From NCBI GenBank assembly GCA_905147135.1, contig LR990039.1:31493708-31557707 (forward strand): 64,000 nt of DNA, given 5' to 3'. The stretch comes from Blastobasis lacticolella (lineage: Eukaryota; Arthropoda; Insecta; Lepidoptera; Blastobasidae). Shown here piece by piece: positions 53,061-63,329 of this stretch. The position numbers were made by a program, and so were the translations under genes. The notes under the pieces are model-generated. The model searched no databases and was not told the origin of the DNA. It worked only from the letters and a program-made list of their open reading frames with translations. The stretch's first letter is position 1; every line of letters starts with the position of its first letter.

Positions 53061-53960
53061 TGACAAATTGTTGTGAAGTTGTCAAGCAGTGACGTACAAC
53101 AGATCGATGCCATGATGGCGATTTTTTTTAAATTGATTGATGGTTTAGAGAAATAAAGGAGATCTGAGATTCTGAAGTTTGGAGGTGAAAAAAGTGAAAG
53201 ATTTTTCAGGATTAATTTTTTGACTAAAATAACCTTCGATCAAAAGGTGAAATTTTATTACGGAGCAGAAGCTTACGTCTCAATTTAGTACTTCACCAGT
53301 GATATTTTCTTCGGCTTGCTTTGATCTTCGACCCAAGTGAATTACGTGATCCTGTTGGACAAAGTCATGTAAGACTAGGGTTGCCAACTTTTTTTAGACC
53401 AATAATAGTATTTTCGGGTTTTGAAGCCATAAAAATATATTAGGTTTATAATATAAACCTATATAAAATATAATATTATTATCAAAAATTAATAGTAGGT
53501 TTTTAAATAAAATGTACGTAAGTACCTATATTATTTCTTAAATGTATATTTTCTGCTACATCGCGCTTACTTATATAATATTCTATTTGCAACAGGAATT
53601 TTTTTCTTTTGAGGATCTTATGGACGCGTTCCGATCTGCGGTAAGTGGTAATGTTGTGCTAATTAAATATAGTAGTTTCGCCTACTATATTTTAATTTTT
53701 AATTTATAGTAGGTGGACTCCTAATATAGTAGGATACTATATTATATAGTAGGGTTGGCAACCCTATGTCAGACTCTTCTTTTGGACGTAAGTAGTGTTT
53801 TAATAGAGTACTTTTTAAAATTAATTTGTATTAGTGTAGCCTTCTGGATTGCACATTCCATTACCCCGAAACTTTTGTTATTTTTTCTTCCTCTACTAAC
53901 CTGACACTGCCCTGCAGTTTTGTTACGTTACAATACTTATGAACGTAACGAACTTTCATA
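53061..53960. repeat. rearranged copy of TIR element family I
   Basis: The left part (53061-53290, TTGTTGTGAAGTTGTCAAGC...) matches 25022-25260 in the same orientation. The right part (53340-53940) matches 25290-25500 in the opposite orientation, up to GCAGTTTTGTTACGTTACAA. A hAT-like MITE is inserted in the right part. Confidence 0.65.
53376..53766 (+). mobile_element. hAT-like MITE family D, complete with 8-bp TSD
   Basis: 391 bp. Perfect 13-bp terminal inverted repeats, TAGGGTTGCCAAC / GTTGGCAACCCTA. Flanked by TGTAAGAC (53368-53375) and TGTCAGAC (53767-53774), an 8-bp duplication with one difference. The empty site is visible in inverse at 25460-25480, which confirms the borders. Rich in internal TACTATAT palindromes. 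An 8-bp duplication fits the hAT superfamily. Confidence 0.88.
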
Positions 53961-53964
53961 GTGC

Positions 53965-54629
53965 TCCAACAGGTGGTAACTGTTGCAAACGGTGACATCT
54001 TAATTGAACAACACACCAAAAAACATTTCCTTTTGTTGATGTCCGAATGTTTATAAAAGTTTCTAATGCTCCCAGACTGGATTTAAATGGGGCCCACTGA
54101 ACCAGCGTCATGGTGTATGGCACAGGAAATAAGTACATACATCAAAGTGTTCTTTTTTATATTTTTTATATTTATGAACGGAAAAAGATTCAGGCGGCCA
54201 CTTAAAATGCTAACATAAAAATCTTTGTGAATAATGAGGTTTATTAAGTTTCATAAAACTTATTGAATATTTTTCAAACTTAATTCAATGCCATTGGGTG
54301 TTGTGTTCCGCGAGGAAATGTTATTAGTAAATTATTGTTTAACTTAAGAAACATCAAGTGTTTCTCCATTAAATCAAACAAATCGTTATCAACACTCAAA
54401 ACTACTATGCTTGTAAGTACTGGTCAACAAGGAATATTATTAATTAAGCGAACTAATACGGATCAAAAACACCATTTATAGAACCTGGTAACACAAATTC
54501 ATTCATTCAAATATAATACCTTTTGCACGTTTTTGTGAGATAAGTTTATGTGCGAAATGACAAGAAACTATTCTTATCATATAAGATCTATTATTATCAC
54601 AATATAAATAAACTACATGCTTATTATAC
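53965..54629. other. no gene; upstream region of the UGT gene
   Basis: AT-rich, no repeat recognised. May include regulatory sequence of the UGT gene, but no specific site could be read. Confidence 0.4.
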
Positions 54630-54675
54630 TATCCATAAAAAACGGAACAATAATAACCCAACTCATTTCACTGTC
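54630..54675 (+). promoter_or_regulatory. possible core promoter of the UGT gene
   Basis: A TATA-like CATAAAAAA at about 54634 lies some 33 bp before TTTCACTG (about 54666), which is close to an arthropod initiator. The start codon follows 40 bp later. Spacing is plausible but the motifs are weak. Confidence 0.25.
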
Positions 54676-54710
54676 AACAGTCTCGAGTTACGGTCGTATA
54701 TTTTTTCACA

Positions 54711-54857
54711 ATGAAACAAGCGCTGTTAATATTAAGTGTTTTTAGTTTAAGTGTTAGTTCTGGATACAAAATATTATTAGTGTTCCCGTTTCCGGTCAGA
54801 AGTCTCAGTTTCTTGGGAGAGGGATATGTTAAGCATTTACATGCTGCTGGCCATGAG
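54711..54857 (+). CDS. UGT exon 1: signal peptide and acceptor-site start
   Basis: 49 codons, phase 0 end (GAG before GTAATT). Residues 1-18 form the hydrophobic signal peptide (MKQALLILSVFSLSVSSG), then Y-K-I-L-L-V-F-P-F-P. In most insect UGTs the next residues are R-S-H, with the catalytic base; here they read V-R-S-L-S-F-L-G-E-G. The ATG is the first in frame. Confidence 0.93.
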
Positions 54858-57800
54858 GTAATTAACAAACTTTGCCTATTTGTCTCTGTTTTTTGTGGTA
54901 ACTAGATATTAGAAATAACATAAAATAAAGCGAAACAATACGATGTTTGACTAGTTGCTAGACTTAAATATACTTGGCGCATTTCAGTGCCGCAGTTGCA
55001 GTTTTTCATTTAGTACCTACTTAATATAATTAAGACAAATGAACAATCGAACACAAACAACAACGTCACTTCGACCTTAATTTGTACTTGCAAATCATTT
55101 CCGTGTTTTTTTGTGTCTGTTTGTGTATTGTACCTATGGCGCGGTTTTTTTTTCTAATATCTATGCAACAAGCGACTGTTGAGTTAACTATTGAATTGTA
55201 GATTCCAAAAATATTCTTCAAAATAAACTATTTCGTGCTTTGCGTAAGAAAAAGAGAGTTTATATCTTCCCTGCATAAAATATTGAGCTCTACAAAAAAA
55301 TTTATAAAATTGTTCCAGATCACTTACGTGACAGTTTACCCGCTGAAGAACAAACCAGAACATAACTTTACTCAAATAGACATAAGCTCTAATACTAAAA
55401 TATTTGAAGGTAAGTCATCCACGCGCTTGCTTTCATTCACTCAAACAGTCTGTTAGCAGTCACAGTTCGAACTACGTTTATGGCTATGAAGACGCAATAC
55501 CTCAAGAAAGAAAATAAGAAAGCCCATAATAATACTATTACCATCGACAAAAAGCTATTATAGGCCTTAATAGGGCGAAGGATATCAGAGAGAATTTACG
55601 GACCTCTTTCATAATGACTTTTTGATGAATACGCTACTTCATACAACCCTTAATTAACATAAACATTAAAACATGGCTTTTCTCTTATATTTTTATTAAA
55701 TTGGCACCATCACGGCGCACAGTTAGGATCTCTTTAAACATTATTTGTCTATACCACGGAAGCCTATTGTTTACCGGCATAAAAAGTGCGATAACACTCG
55801 GAAATGGTGTAACTTCTTGTTAGTGAAAAAATATTCGTAATCGTTTCAATGGTTCCAACATTCAAATTCGTCTGCATAAGAAATAGTAACGTCCAGCGCG
55901 TAAGCTGTAACTGTGGCTACAGATGTCTCAGATTCAGATCGGATGCAGGCTTTGACTTAAATTGAGCTTATTTATGTACTCAGCCATAACGTTTAGTGAT
56001 AATGAAGTAGTGTTTGAAAATGTATTAATTTATTGTTTATTTACCGCCGGTCGAAGGCCGTCACCGCATCCACTCCACCGTCGCCACTTTCCATCACGTG
56101 GACCGTCAGACCGTGTGCCTTCCTCGGTATTAAATAAAAATACAACGTATGTAGGTACATTACCACCCTTGATACTTGACCTTATGGCAAATTCAACCAT
56201 AAATGATTATCACCAAGGTCTTGGGAGGCTATGGACGGATATGTATAAAATTGTATATTTATTTTTAGGGAATCCTACGCTAAACATCAGTGAAATAATG
56301 ACTGGTGTAGCCAAAATCAATGACATTGAAGAGTTACATGACCTATCCTTGGCAATCGGTGCATTAACATTTAATAATGACAACGTTCAAAAACTACTAA
56401 GAAACACCAGTCAGCATTTCGATCTTGTGATAGCAGATCTGACAGAAAGTGATTTATATCCAATGTAAGTAAGGTAATTAGTATTAATAGCTAATCAGTT
56501 TTTTAAAGACAAGTAAAAAACTAGTGACACCACAGGCGCTGGCTTGTTACTACCTCTACTTTTTTATTTTGTCACTATGTATTCAATGTGCACTTCATTT
56601 TTAATAAATACCGTACATGTATACGGTACCTATAAATATTTTGTTGTTTTGTACGTTAATAAATAAAAAGTTGGCCTGTCGTGATTTATGCAGTGTTACG
56701 TCTGTTTATATAACTAAATAAATTTAATGCAATGATAAAGCAAGACAAAACAGATAAAAGTCCTCTGAGTACGTTATTTCTCGCTATATTTGTAAACACG
56801 CTACACGAATTATTAACACAGTAACACTTATATAATTTCAGACTGGGTGCTTTTTACGATTGCCCTTTCATATGGGCGTATTCAATGGGCACTCAATGGA
56901 ATGTGCTCCGGACAATAGACGAGGCAACGAATCCGGCATACACTGTGGACGGAATAGTATCACATAATGTACCTCCATTAAATTTCATACAGCGGATTCA
57001 GGAATTGTTGTACCGCATCAAATGGTATTTCGTTAAAAGGTTGGACTACGTACCTATTCTATGTTAGCACGGCTTTTGTAAAGATCCTTTTTGTAATGCA
57101 TTACAACATTCGCACTGTTCCTTTTAACCCACTATTTGTTGCACGAGCGTTTTTAATAAACAAACATCAAATGTGGAGCTCGAAGTTAAGTCCGTGTCCG
57201 AAATAAAAAAAATTAAGGAAGTACCTTTTAACGGACAAGCATACTGACACTGTGCACAAATTGCAACATTTATAATGTTTAAACTTTAAGTAAGTTTTTT
57301 ATATTGCAGATTTAATACTATTCCCAAAGAAAAAGCACTTCTTGAGACGCTCGAACCTCTATTTACTCTGCGTGGAAAATCTATGCCAACTTATGAAGAT
57401 GTTGTTCAAAATATATCCCTTATATTCAGCAATGAAAACACTTTCTACGGGAACATTCCAAGCACGCCACAAAATTTCAAGATCATATCAGGGCAACATA
57501 TAGATGTCCCACACAAACCACTGCCAAAGGTGACGCATTGCATTGCTTAAATTGTGGACCTATAGTGTAATTAGGCTGATCGTGATGTTTTTAAGGTTTT
57601 TACGGGGTCGGCAACGCGTGGGTGATGCCCCTGGTATTGCAAACGTCCATAGGCTGCGGTGACTGCCATCAGGCAGGCCGCAAACTTCTTTGCCACTTTA
57701 GTGGTATAAAAAAAGAAAGTTTGCAATTTGGACAGATTATTTCAAATCGGTTGCATGAACTTTTCCGTTGAAAAAGTACGAAAAACATGTCTGTTTATTT

Positions 57801-60800
57801 CTAAGCTAATCATATTGTTTTTGCTGTTACCCTGACCTGAGTGGTTCAGTTAGATAACAAGTCGTTTGCCACGCAGAGGTCCCCATTCCCGGCATAAATT
57901 GACATTATATATTTTAATTTCTGTTACGGGTCTGGGTGTAGTATGTATAATAAGTATGTATTTAAAAAAAAAGTATATAAGTAGTTTATCAGTTACCTAA
58001 CACCCATAACACAAGCTTTGCTTACTTTGGAGCTAGATGGCGCTGTGTGAATATGTCCAAGCATATTTATTATTATTATTCATAGCTAATATAGCAAAGA
58101 CAAGACCAAGACCTTGAGGCAGTGTGCTGGAACTGGATGAGTGACTGTATCGTGTTTAGGGACTAGTTAGTTTACCTTCAGCACCGCAACGAGCTCGCCA
58201 CTTGTTAGATGTTCCTTCTGATACCGTTGGCGATACGAGGTTGACCAAGATCTTCCACTAGGGACCCGGAGACTGGTTGAACTTATTTTTGTTTTATTCA
58301 TCATATCAGCCGAAAGCCAAATTCTGGATCATGATCAAGGCGGACCCCGAGCTCACGCACACAAGAGCGATAAGATTTTATGAGATTACAAACAATTTGA
58401 AAATACACACGTTGCGTTAGCTCCAAGGATACGTAGGAAATAGTTGCCTGAACCAAAATATATTAGAAAATAGGGCACCAGGGGACCTCAAGAGATGGAT
58501 TGCCAATCGGATGCAGGAGCTAACGGTTTACGACGAAAGAATGCCGAAGACAGGGCAAAGTGGAGAAGAATGAGTAGGATAAGCGGTAAGATGATGATGA
58601 TAACATAGGAAAATATATTAGTTTAATTGAAAATAATGTTCATTTTTAGGATTTACAAACGTTTATGGACAACGCACAGGAGGGAGTAATATATTTCAGT
58701 ATGGGATCAACATGGAAAAGCAAGGATATTCCAGAATCCGTTACAAGAGGCTTGCTGAGTGTGTTAGGGGAATTAAAGCATCCCGTCATTTGGAAATATG
58801 AAGCGGAGTTGACCAATGTACCAAAAAATGTTCATATAATAAAGTGGGCTCCACAACAGAGTATACTCGGTATGTCGACCATACATGGGGACAGTCGTGG
58901 CTGTTTAGTTTTACTTAAGACATTTTACCTAACAACGCGGGTTGCATAGTAACCGATTCGTCGGAATCTCTTTTCGCCGAATTCTTGTTTTGTCGGGTTC
59001 TTGTTTTTCCGGAATTATCTATAGGTATGATGTTTCTATCGCGGTTATTATAACATATTTTAAAGGTATTTTCCGGGTTTCTTACAGCGTACTTTTATTT
59101 ACGGGTAGACCGATATTTCGACGCAGTTGCATGCATCAATGACCACATCGAACAGAAAACAACAATTATAAAATGTTTAAACAGGTTATGCTAACTATGA
59201 TAAATTATTAATTAAAGTCTACCTTTTCTATTTAACTGTAAGTAAAGTCACAATATTTCCATAGTTTTGACATTTCGACAAGCAAGAGTACGGCGAAAAC
59301 AGAATCCGATGAATCGGATTCTATTCGGCAGTTTGATACACTCGTGCATGAGATCGATAGTCAGTCAGTATTTCGAGTTTTTCATGGATAACATCACACA
59401 CTTCGGTACACGATATTATTACAACCAAAGCCAACCTTCTAATAATCATATATCCTACTCCAATACAAAGCTTCAAAAATAAGTTACGTGCATTATTCAT
59501 TCATACTTTCTACAATCTTTTCTGTACAAGCTGTTGCTAAGTAGTCCCTTAGACTATTCTTTACACTATATTTTTTTGCAAATTTTTAATGAAGGCAATG
59601 AAATCTCGAATCGATAGCGTAAACTTGTTCTCAATAATTATATATATGAAAGTGAACTAAAAGGATAAATCATTATTATAAACCAAAAAGTTATGCTGAG
59701 ATGCTAAAAATAATAATAGACAATGCTCGATAGTGTTGTTGGTTTTTAGTATTTTATAAATATTTTGAGTTGATTTTCGGTATGTGAATACTAGTGGGTA
59801 AAATTGTATTTGTAGTTAAGTATGTAAGTGTAATATTGTTGTAAATTATTATGCACCGCCTGCAATTTTATTACCAGTTTTAGGGGTAGACTGGTAGATA
59901 AAGCTACAAAGCTTTAAGTCCACCTTTGTGCTATTTTGTGCATAAAGTATTAAATAAATAAATAAAAAAATAAAAAATAATGTTACGCCGTTCCAATTTT
60001 TATGAAAAAATATGTCCATTAGCCGCATCGTTATCATTTCGAAAATTTCATTGGATTAGTTAGTCAATTATAGACGGAAAAAGTGATGGAAAGGATGGGC
60101 ACTTCACTTAACAAAGTTTATTGTGGGTACAATAAAAAACAAGCATACTTACTTATTAAAAAAAAATCCTAGTATTAATATAAATGTTTTTATTTAATAT
60201 TAATTTTGAAGCTGGCCAAATTGTTTGCCTGCCAGTATATATTTATATCAAATTAAAAGATTACTAGTGGTTACTGGCTTATGTATCTGGTGGTGAATGA
60301 TTACTGGACGGAAGTTCTAATACTACCTATTCCAAACGGATAAAAGTTATAATATACACATATCTACTAAGGTACATTGTGATATTTACCACATTTTAGA
60401 CGAGGCCGCCCACTTATATTAATAATAATTATATTTTCCAGCTCATCCTAATTGCTTGTTCTTCATTACGCACGGAGGTTTGTTGTCTTCACTTGAAGCC
60501 ATACATTTTGGCATCCCGATAATTGGAATGCCGATATACTTCGACCAGTTCATAAATATCAACAAGGCTGTTGCCAGAGGATTTGGTCTTTATGTTAAAT
60601 TAAATTTCGATGTAGCTGCAAACCTAAAGAAGGCGATTTACATCATGCTTGAGGACGACAAGTAAGCTTATCTTGTAGTTTTCTCAGCTTATCACTATAT
60701 GTACATTATTTAATAATGCTGTGATATAATTGCACAAATAACATCAGATATGTTAACATTAATTTAACGTTATAGGATATTTACCTGACTCTCATAAAAA

Positions 60801-62298
60801 ATATATCATCAACAAGACTGCTGGGCTTAGCCCTCCCCCGTGATCTTCACAAAGGCGGGTCTTGTGACAAATGTGACAATTCAGAAACATTACCAATACT
60901 AATTAGCTAAGTCTTTTGTAAACTCTGTAGGTAATCCTATAAACAATAGTCTAACTAAACCGGAATTTTCTTTATTTAGCCAACTAGGGCAGAACACCTT
61001 AAGCTGTTTTGGTCACTAGAATTGTCCCAGCTGTACAAAATTCGATAAGAAATTGTTTAAGACTTTATACCCGGAAACATAATCAATTAATTTAGCAAAG
61101 AAACTCTATGTATAGAAGTCATAATTTAAGGAGAAATACATATGCCCGATTGTGCCTCATTAATTGGGGTATAACCAGGAATAGTTATTGATGGTACCAT
61201 ATTTTGCGACTTCCTATCATATTATTATTCCACAGATATTTAGAAAGACAGTTTGTGAGCATGGATGTACGAATGGATGGAATGGTGGTTTATTGCTCTT
61301 GCCCATTTTACTAGTACCCGCAGGTTTGACAGTTTCCCCTAAGTACCAAAAGTTGGAGCAGGCTAAAAACCAATGTGGAATTCGAGACGTTAAAGTTTCA
61401 ATTTTCCCGCCGGGTCTTTAATCATTTTCGGAATTAAAAGTATTACGTGACAGTAATACTAGTAATAATAAGAGAGTAAGTTTGTATGTTTGGATATTGA
61501 GGGTAATGGCTGAAACCTATTAGGGACAATGAACCGAATTCTAAAATTGTTTCACTAACAGGAAGCTGCTTGTACACTATTCCCAAACGTTATCGGGTAC
61601 TTACGACCTCTTTGTTATCGGGTAGATGGGCCTTATCTCAAATTTTATATTTTTTGTGTGAAAAGGGGAAGAGTTTCGATTCCCATTCGGGTAGAAATGG
61701 TAGTGAACAAATTTAATTTCATCATCTCAGCCGCTGGAAGCCCACCAATGTGCGTAGCCGGAAACCCGGTCCTCACGCCTTTAATACCCGCGCTACTACA
61801 TCTTTACAATCGTCCATCCCACTTGTGGGTACCGTCCGACGTTGCGATTACCGCTAGGCGGTCACGACTCGAGAACCTTTCTGTATGTTCAACTATTGGT
61901 CTGCAGACCTTGTGACCTGCCTATTGTTTTGATACAGACAGAAACTACGAGCATAACTATTTCCCTCGTACGCTGGTCGACTTTGAGCTTTGTGATGAGG
62001 ATTCAAAAAGATAACCATTTACATTCGCAGATACCGGAAAAAGGCAAAAGAGCTGTCTACAATATACCACGACCGCCCAGTGCAGCCAGGAGCTGAACTC
62101 GTGCATTGGTCAGAGCACGTCGTGCGCACGCGCGGCGCGCCACATCTACGCTCCCCAGCGCTTCTGGTCCCTTGGTATCAGAAACTGTACTTTGACCTTT
62201 TTGCGCTAGTCGTTGCTGTTATCATTTTACTGTGTACTGCTGTAAAATATATTCTATGCAATCGCAAGATAAAGGATGTTGTGAAGAAGAATAAATAG
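54711..62298 (+). CDS. UDP-glycosyltransferase (UGT), 8 exons
   Basis: Membrane-bound enzyme of the insect UGT family, which moves the sugar of a UDP-sugar (mainly UDP-glucose in insects) onto small lipophilic molecules in the ER: detoxication of plant compounds and insecticides, pigment and hormone handling. Exons: 54711-54857, 55319-55409, 56269-56464, 56842-57039, 57310-57529, 58650-58869, 60442-60661 and 62031-62298. All introns are GT-AG, the phases fit, and the spliced frame is 1560 nt (519 aa) without a stop, the usual family length. Signal peptide 1-18; N-terminal acceptor domain to about 280; W-A-P-Q-Q at 350-354; UGT signature 365-393 starting F-I-T-H-G-G and ending D-Q; membrane anchor about 484-506; KKNK tail (KKXX ER retention). 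Oddity: the usual catalytic His position appears to be Leu32; the Asp partner may be D136. Family number not assigned. Confidence 0.95.
55319..55409 (+). CDS. UGT exon 2
   Basis: 91 nt after TTGTTCCAG, ending at a strong GTAAGT donor in phase 1. I-T-Y-V-T-V-Y-P-L, then F-T-Q-I-D-I-S, the conserved second strand region of the acceptor domain, with an N-F-T glycosylation sequon (N65). Confidence 0.92.
56269..56464 (+). CDS. UGT exon 3
   Basis: 196 nt after ATTTTTAG, donor GTAAGT. Contains N-V-Q-K-L-L and F-D-L-V-I-A-D, placing D136 where the activating Asp is expected. About 300 nt of the preceding intron happen to be open in the same frame; these are not included because the junction E-G-N-P-T-L-N-I-S fits family spacing. 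Confidence 0.92.
56842..57039 (+). CDS. UGT exon 4
   Basis: 198 nt after AATTTCAG. L-G-A-F-Y-D-C-P-F-I-W, then D-E-A-T-N-P-A-Y-T and N-V-P-P-L-N-F-I-Q-R, typical of insect UGTs in the substrate-facing half. Confidence 0.93.
57310..57529 (+). CDS. UGT exon 5
   Basis: 220 nt after ATATTGCAG. N-I-S-L-I-F-S-N and P-H-K-P-L-P-K, the interdomain linker leading into the donor-binding domain. Phase 0 end. Confidence 0.93.
57600..57720 (-). repeat. repeat family F, antisense, in UGT intron 5
   Basis: GATGCCCCTGGTATTGCAAA-CGTCCATAGG-TGCGGTGACTGCCATCAGG matches the antisense form of 9823-9950. Confidence 0.6.
57834..58080 (+). mobile_element. tRNA-derived SINE in UGT intron 5
   Basis: GACCTGAGTGGTTCAGTTAG, GCCACGCAGAGGTCC, then the body shared with 44665-44950 and an ATT-rich tail. 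Box B is damaged by a deletion (the GGTTCGAT part is missing), so it is probably transcriptionally dead. Confidence 0.85.
58310..58605 (+). mobile_element. RTE-associated debris in UGT intron 5
   Basis: 58318-58370 is a family H piece (AAATTCTGGATCATGATCAA-GGCGGACCCCG). 58480-58605 carries CGGATGCAGGAGCTAACGG-TTTACGACG, GCCGAAGACAGGGC and a GATGATGATGAT end, the 3' terminus of an RTE-type element like 33425-33640. Confidence 0.55.
58650..58869 (+). CDS. UGT exon 6: start of UDP-sugar-binding domain
   Basis: 220 nt after ATTTTTAG. G-V-I-Y-F-S-M-G-S, V-I-W-K-Y-E and I-K-W-A-P-Q-Q-S-I-L, the conserved donor-domain strands and the W-A-P-Q motif. Confidence 0.95.
59830..59970 (+). mobile_element. 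LINE 3' end in UGT intron 6
   Basis: GGGTAGACTGGTAGATAAAG...TTTAAGTCCACCTTTGTGCT...ATAAAGTATT then a TAAA tail resembles the 3' UTR of the CR1/jockey-like LINEs at 42480 and 63340. 5'-truncated to the UTR. Confidence 0.55.
60442..60661 (+). CDS. UGT exon 7: signature motif
   Basis: 220 nt, the third exon in a row of this length. H-P-N-C, then the PROSITE-type UGT signature: F-I-T-H-G-G-L-L-S-S-L-E-A, G-I-P-I-I-G-M-P, F-D-Q. The final Asp-Gln pair contacts the sugar of the donor and is present, so donor binding looks intact. Confidence 0.95.
61719..62015 (-). pseudogene. RTE 3' coding end, antisense, in UGT intron 7
   Basis: CATCATCTCAGCCG-TGG start, then CACTTGTGGGTACCGTCCGA, GCTAGGCGGTCACGACTCGA, GGTCTGCAGACCTTGTGACC. 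This is the antisense of the RTE C-terminal coding region, too decayed for a frame. It ends only about 15 bp before exon 8, overlapping the region where its branch point and polypyrimidine tract should be. Confidence 0.65.
62031..62298 (+). CDS. UGT exon 8: C-terminal helix, membrane anchor, ER tail
   Basis: 268 nt after ACATTCGCAG. H-D-R-P-V-Q-P-G-A-E-L-V-H-W-S-E-H-V-V-R-T, then A-P-H-L-R-S-P-A and V-P-W-Y-Q, followed by one transmembrane helix and a basic cytosolic tail ending KKNK. AATAAA (62290-62295) overlaps the last codons; no better poly(A) signal is close downstream. Confidence 0.95.
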
Positions 62299-62299
62299 T

Positions 62300-62680
62300 A
62301 AATATAGTAATATTTATCAAAACAGATTGTTTTCTTTTAGTCCGACATCTTTTTTTGCTTGTCCGAAATATTGTTACACATCCAAGTACTGAAATTCCAC
62401 TATCTACTTACCTACATCCAGCAAAGGACACAGAATCACTTCACTAGGACTAAAATGTAAGTTGTAAATTATTGAGAGATAACAAACTTTATTACTATTA
62501 CTGTTAAAATTGCTATATTTTAGCTACATAAAATTTTCATGGCCCAGTACTAGAATCCCTGGGCTGACACAGTTCTTTCTAAAGGAATCAGGATCTTGAA
62601 AGTCTGTCCTCTGTAGTCGCAGGCTTTCTCTAATGTCTCACAGAATTTGAAGAAGAAACAAGTTTTCCATTAGCTCCTGC
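62300..62680. other. no gene; UGT 3' flank
   Basis: AT-rich. Presumably 3' UTR and downstream sequence of the UGT gene. Confidence 0.4.
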
Positions 62681-62689
62681 CGTAAAATC

Positions 62690-63120
62690 AAAATATTGGT
62701 TGGCTCATTTGCTAAACCCAGGGCTATCAAAAACCTTCGGTGACCATGCAGCTAATGTGTTGTGCACCTTTCTGTTGCGAGAACTTTCAAATGTGTCAAG
62801 ACTAGATATTATTTGGGATACATACAAATAATCTAGCCTAAAGAATGCCACACGAGAAAAGCAAGGTTTTGGTCAACGCATATTGGTTAATAAAAATACA
62901 AAAATCTCGAAAGATGAGTAAACTTTCTCAGGAAAGAAGCAAACATAGAAGATCTATATCATTGCCGATATCTCTGAAGCTCTCAAGTAAAACTAGCCCC
63001 AGTAAAAACAATGAACCATGTAATCAAGAAGAGCCCGAAGAGCTAGTTCACGCGATTTTAAGACGATATTCGAAAGTATACGTGAAAACAGTAGACACAG
63101 ATGTCGTATTTATTAGTTAA
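62690..63120 (+). pseudogene. fragment of an unnamed repetitive arthropod gene
   Basis: Two frames: V-G-S-F-A-K-P-R-A-I-K-N-L, D-H-A-A-N-V-L-C, V-S-R-L-D-I-I-W-D-T-Y-K, stop, then S-L-K-N-A-T-R-E-K. Later (from about 63015) E-P-C-N-Q-E-E, Y-V-K-T-V-D-T-D-V-V-F. The order C-x-x-E-E ... T-V-D-T-D-V-V matches a protein found in many copies in arthropod genomes, possibly part of a mobile element with a nuclease-like domain. I cannot name the family with certainty. Confidence 0.5.
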
Positions 63121-63124
63121 ACAA

Positions 63125-63329
63125 AAATTATTTGGTGTTTTAACGTGATTAGCTATTTAGTTCACGTTCTTCAATCATATAACATCTTTCCTAATCTACA
63201 ACCCCTATAAAGTCAAATTATTGTACCGGCAATCAAGTGATCGTACTTTAGTGGTCCTTCGAGCCGGATATAAGGAGATTATATCCCCTCTCTAATAGCC
63301 CATGAAACAAGTGCTCTGTATATATATAT
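63125..63329. other. no gene seen
   Basis: Short spacer; nothing recognised. Confidence 0.4.

Noticed and set aside
59267..59482. Open frame inside UGT intron 6
   Set aside because: No domain; intronic AT-rich sequence.
61188..61421. Open frame inside UGT intron 7 as an additional exon
   Set aside because: Does not match any UGT segment; exons 7 and 8 join in phase without it.
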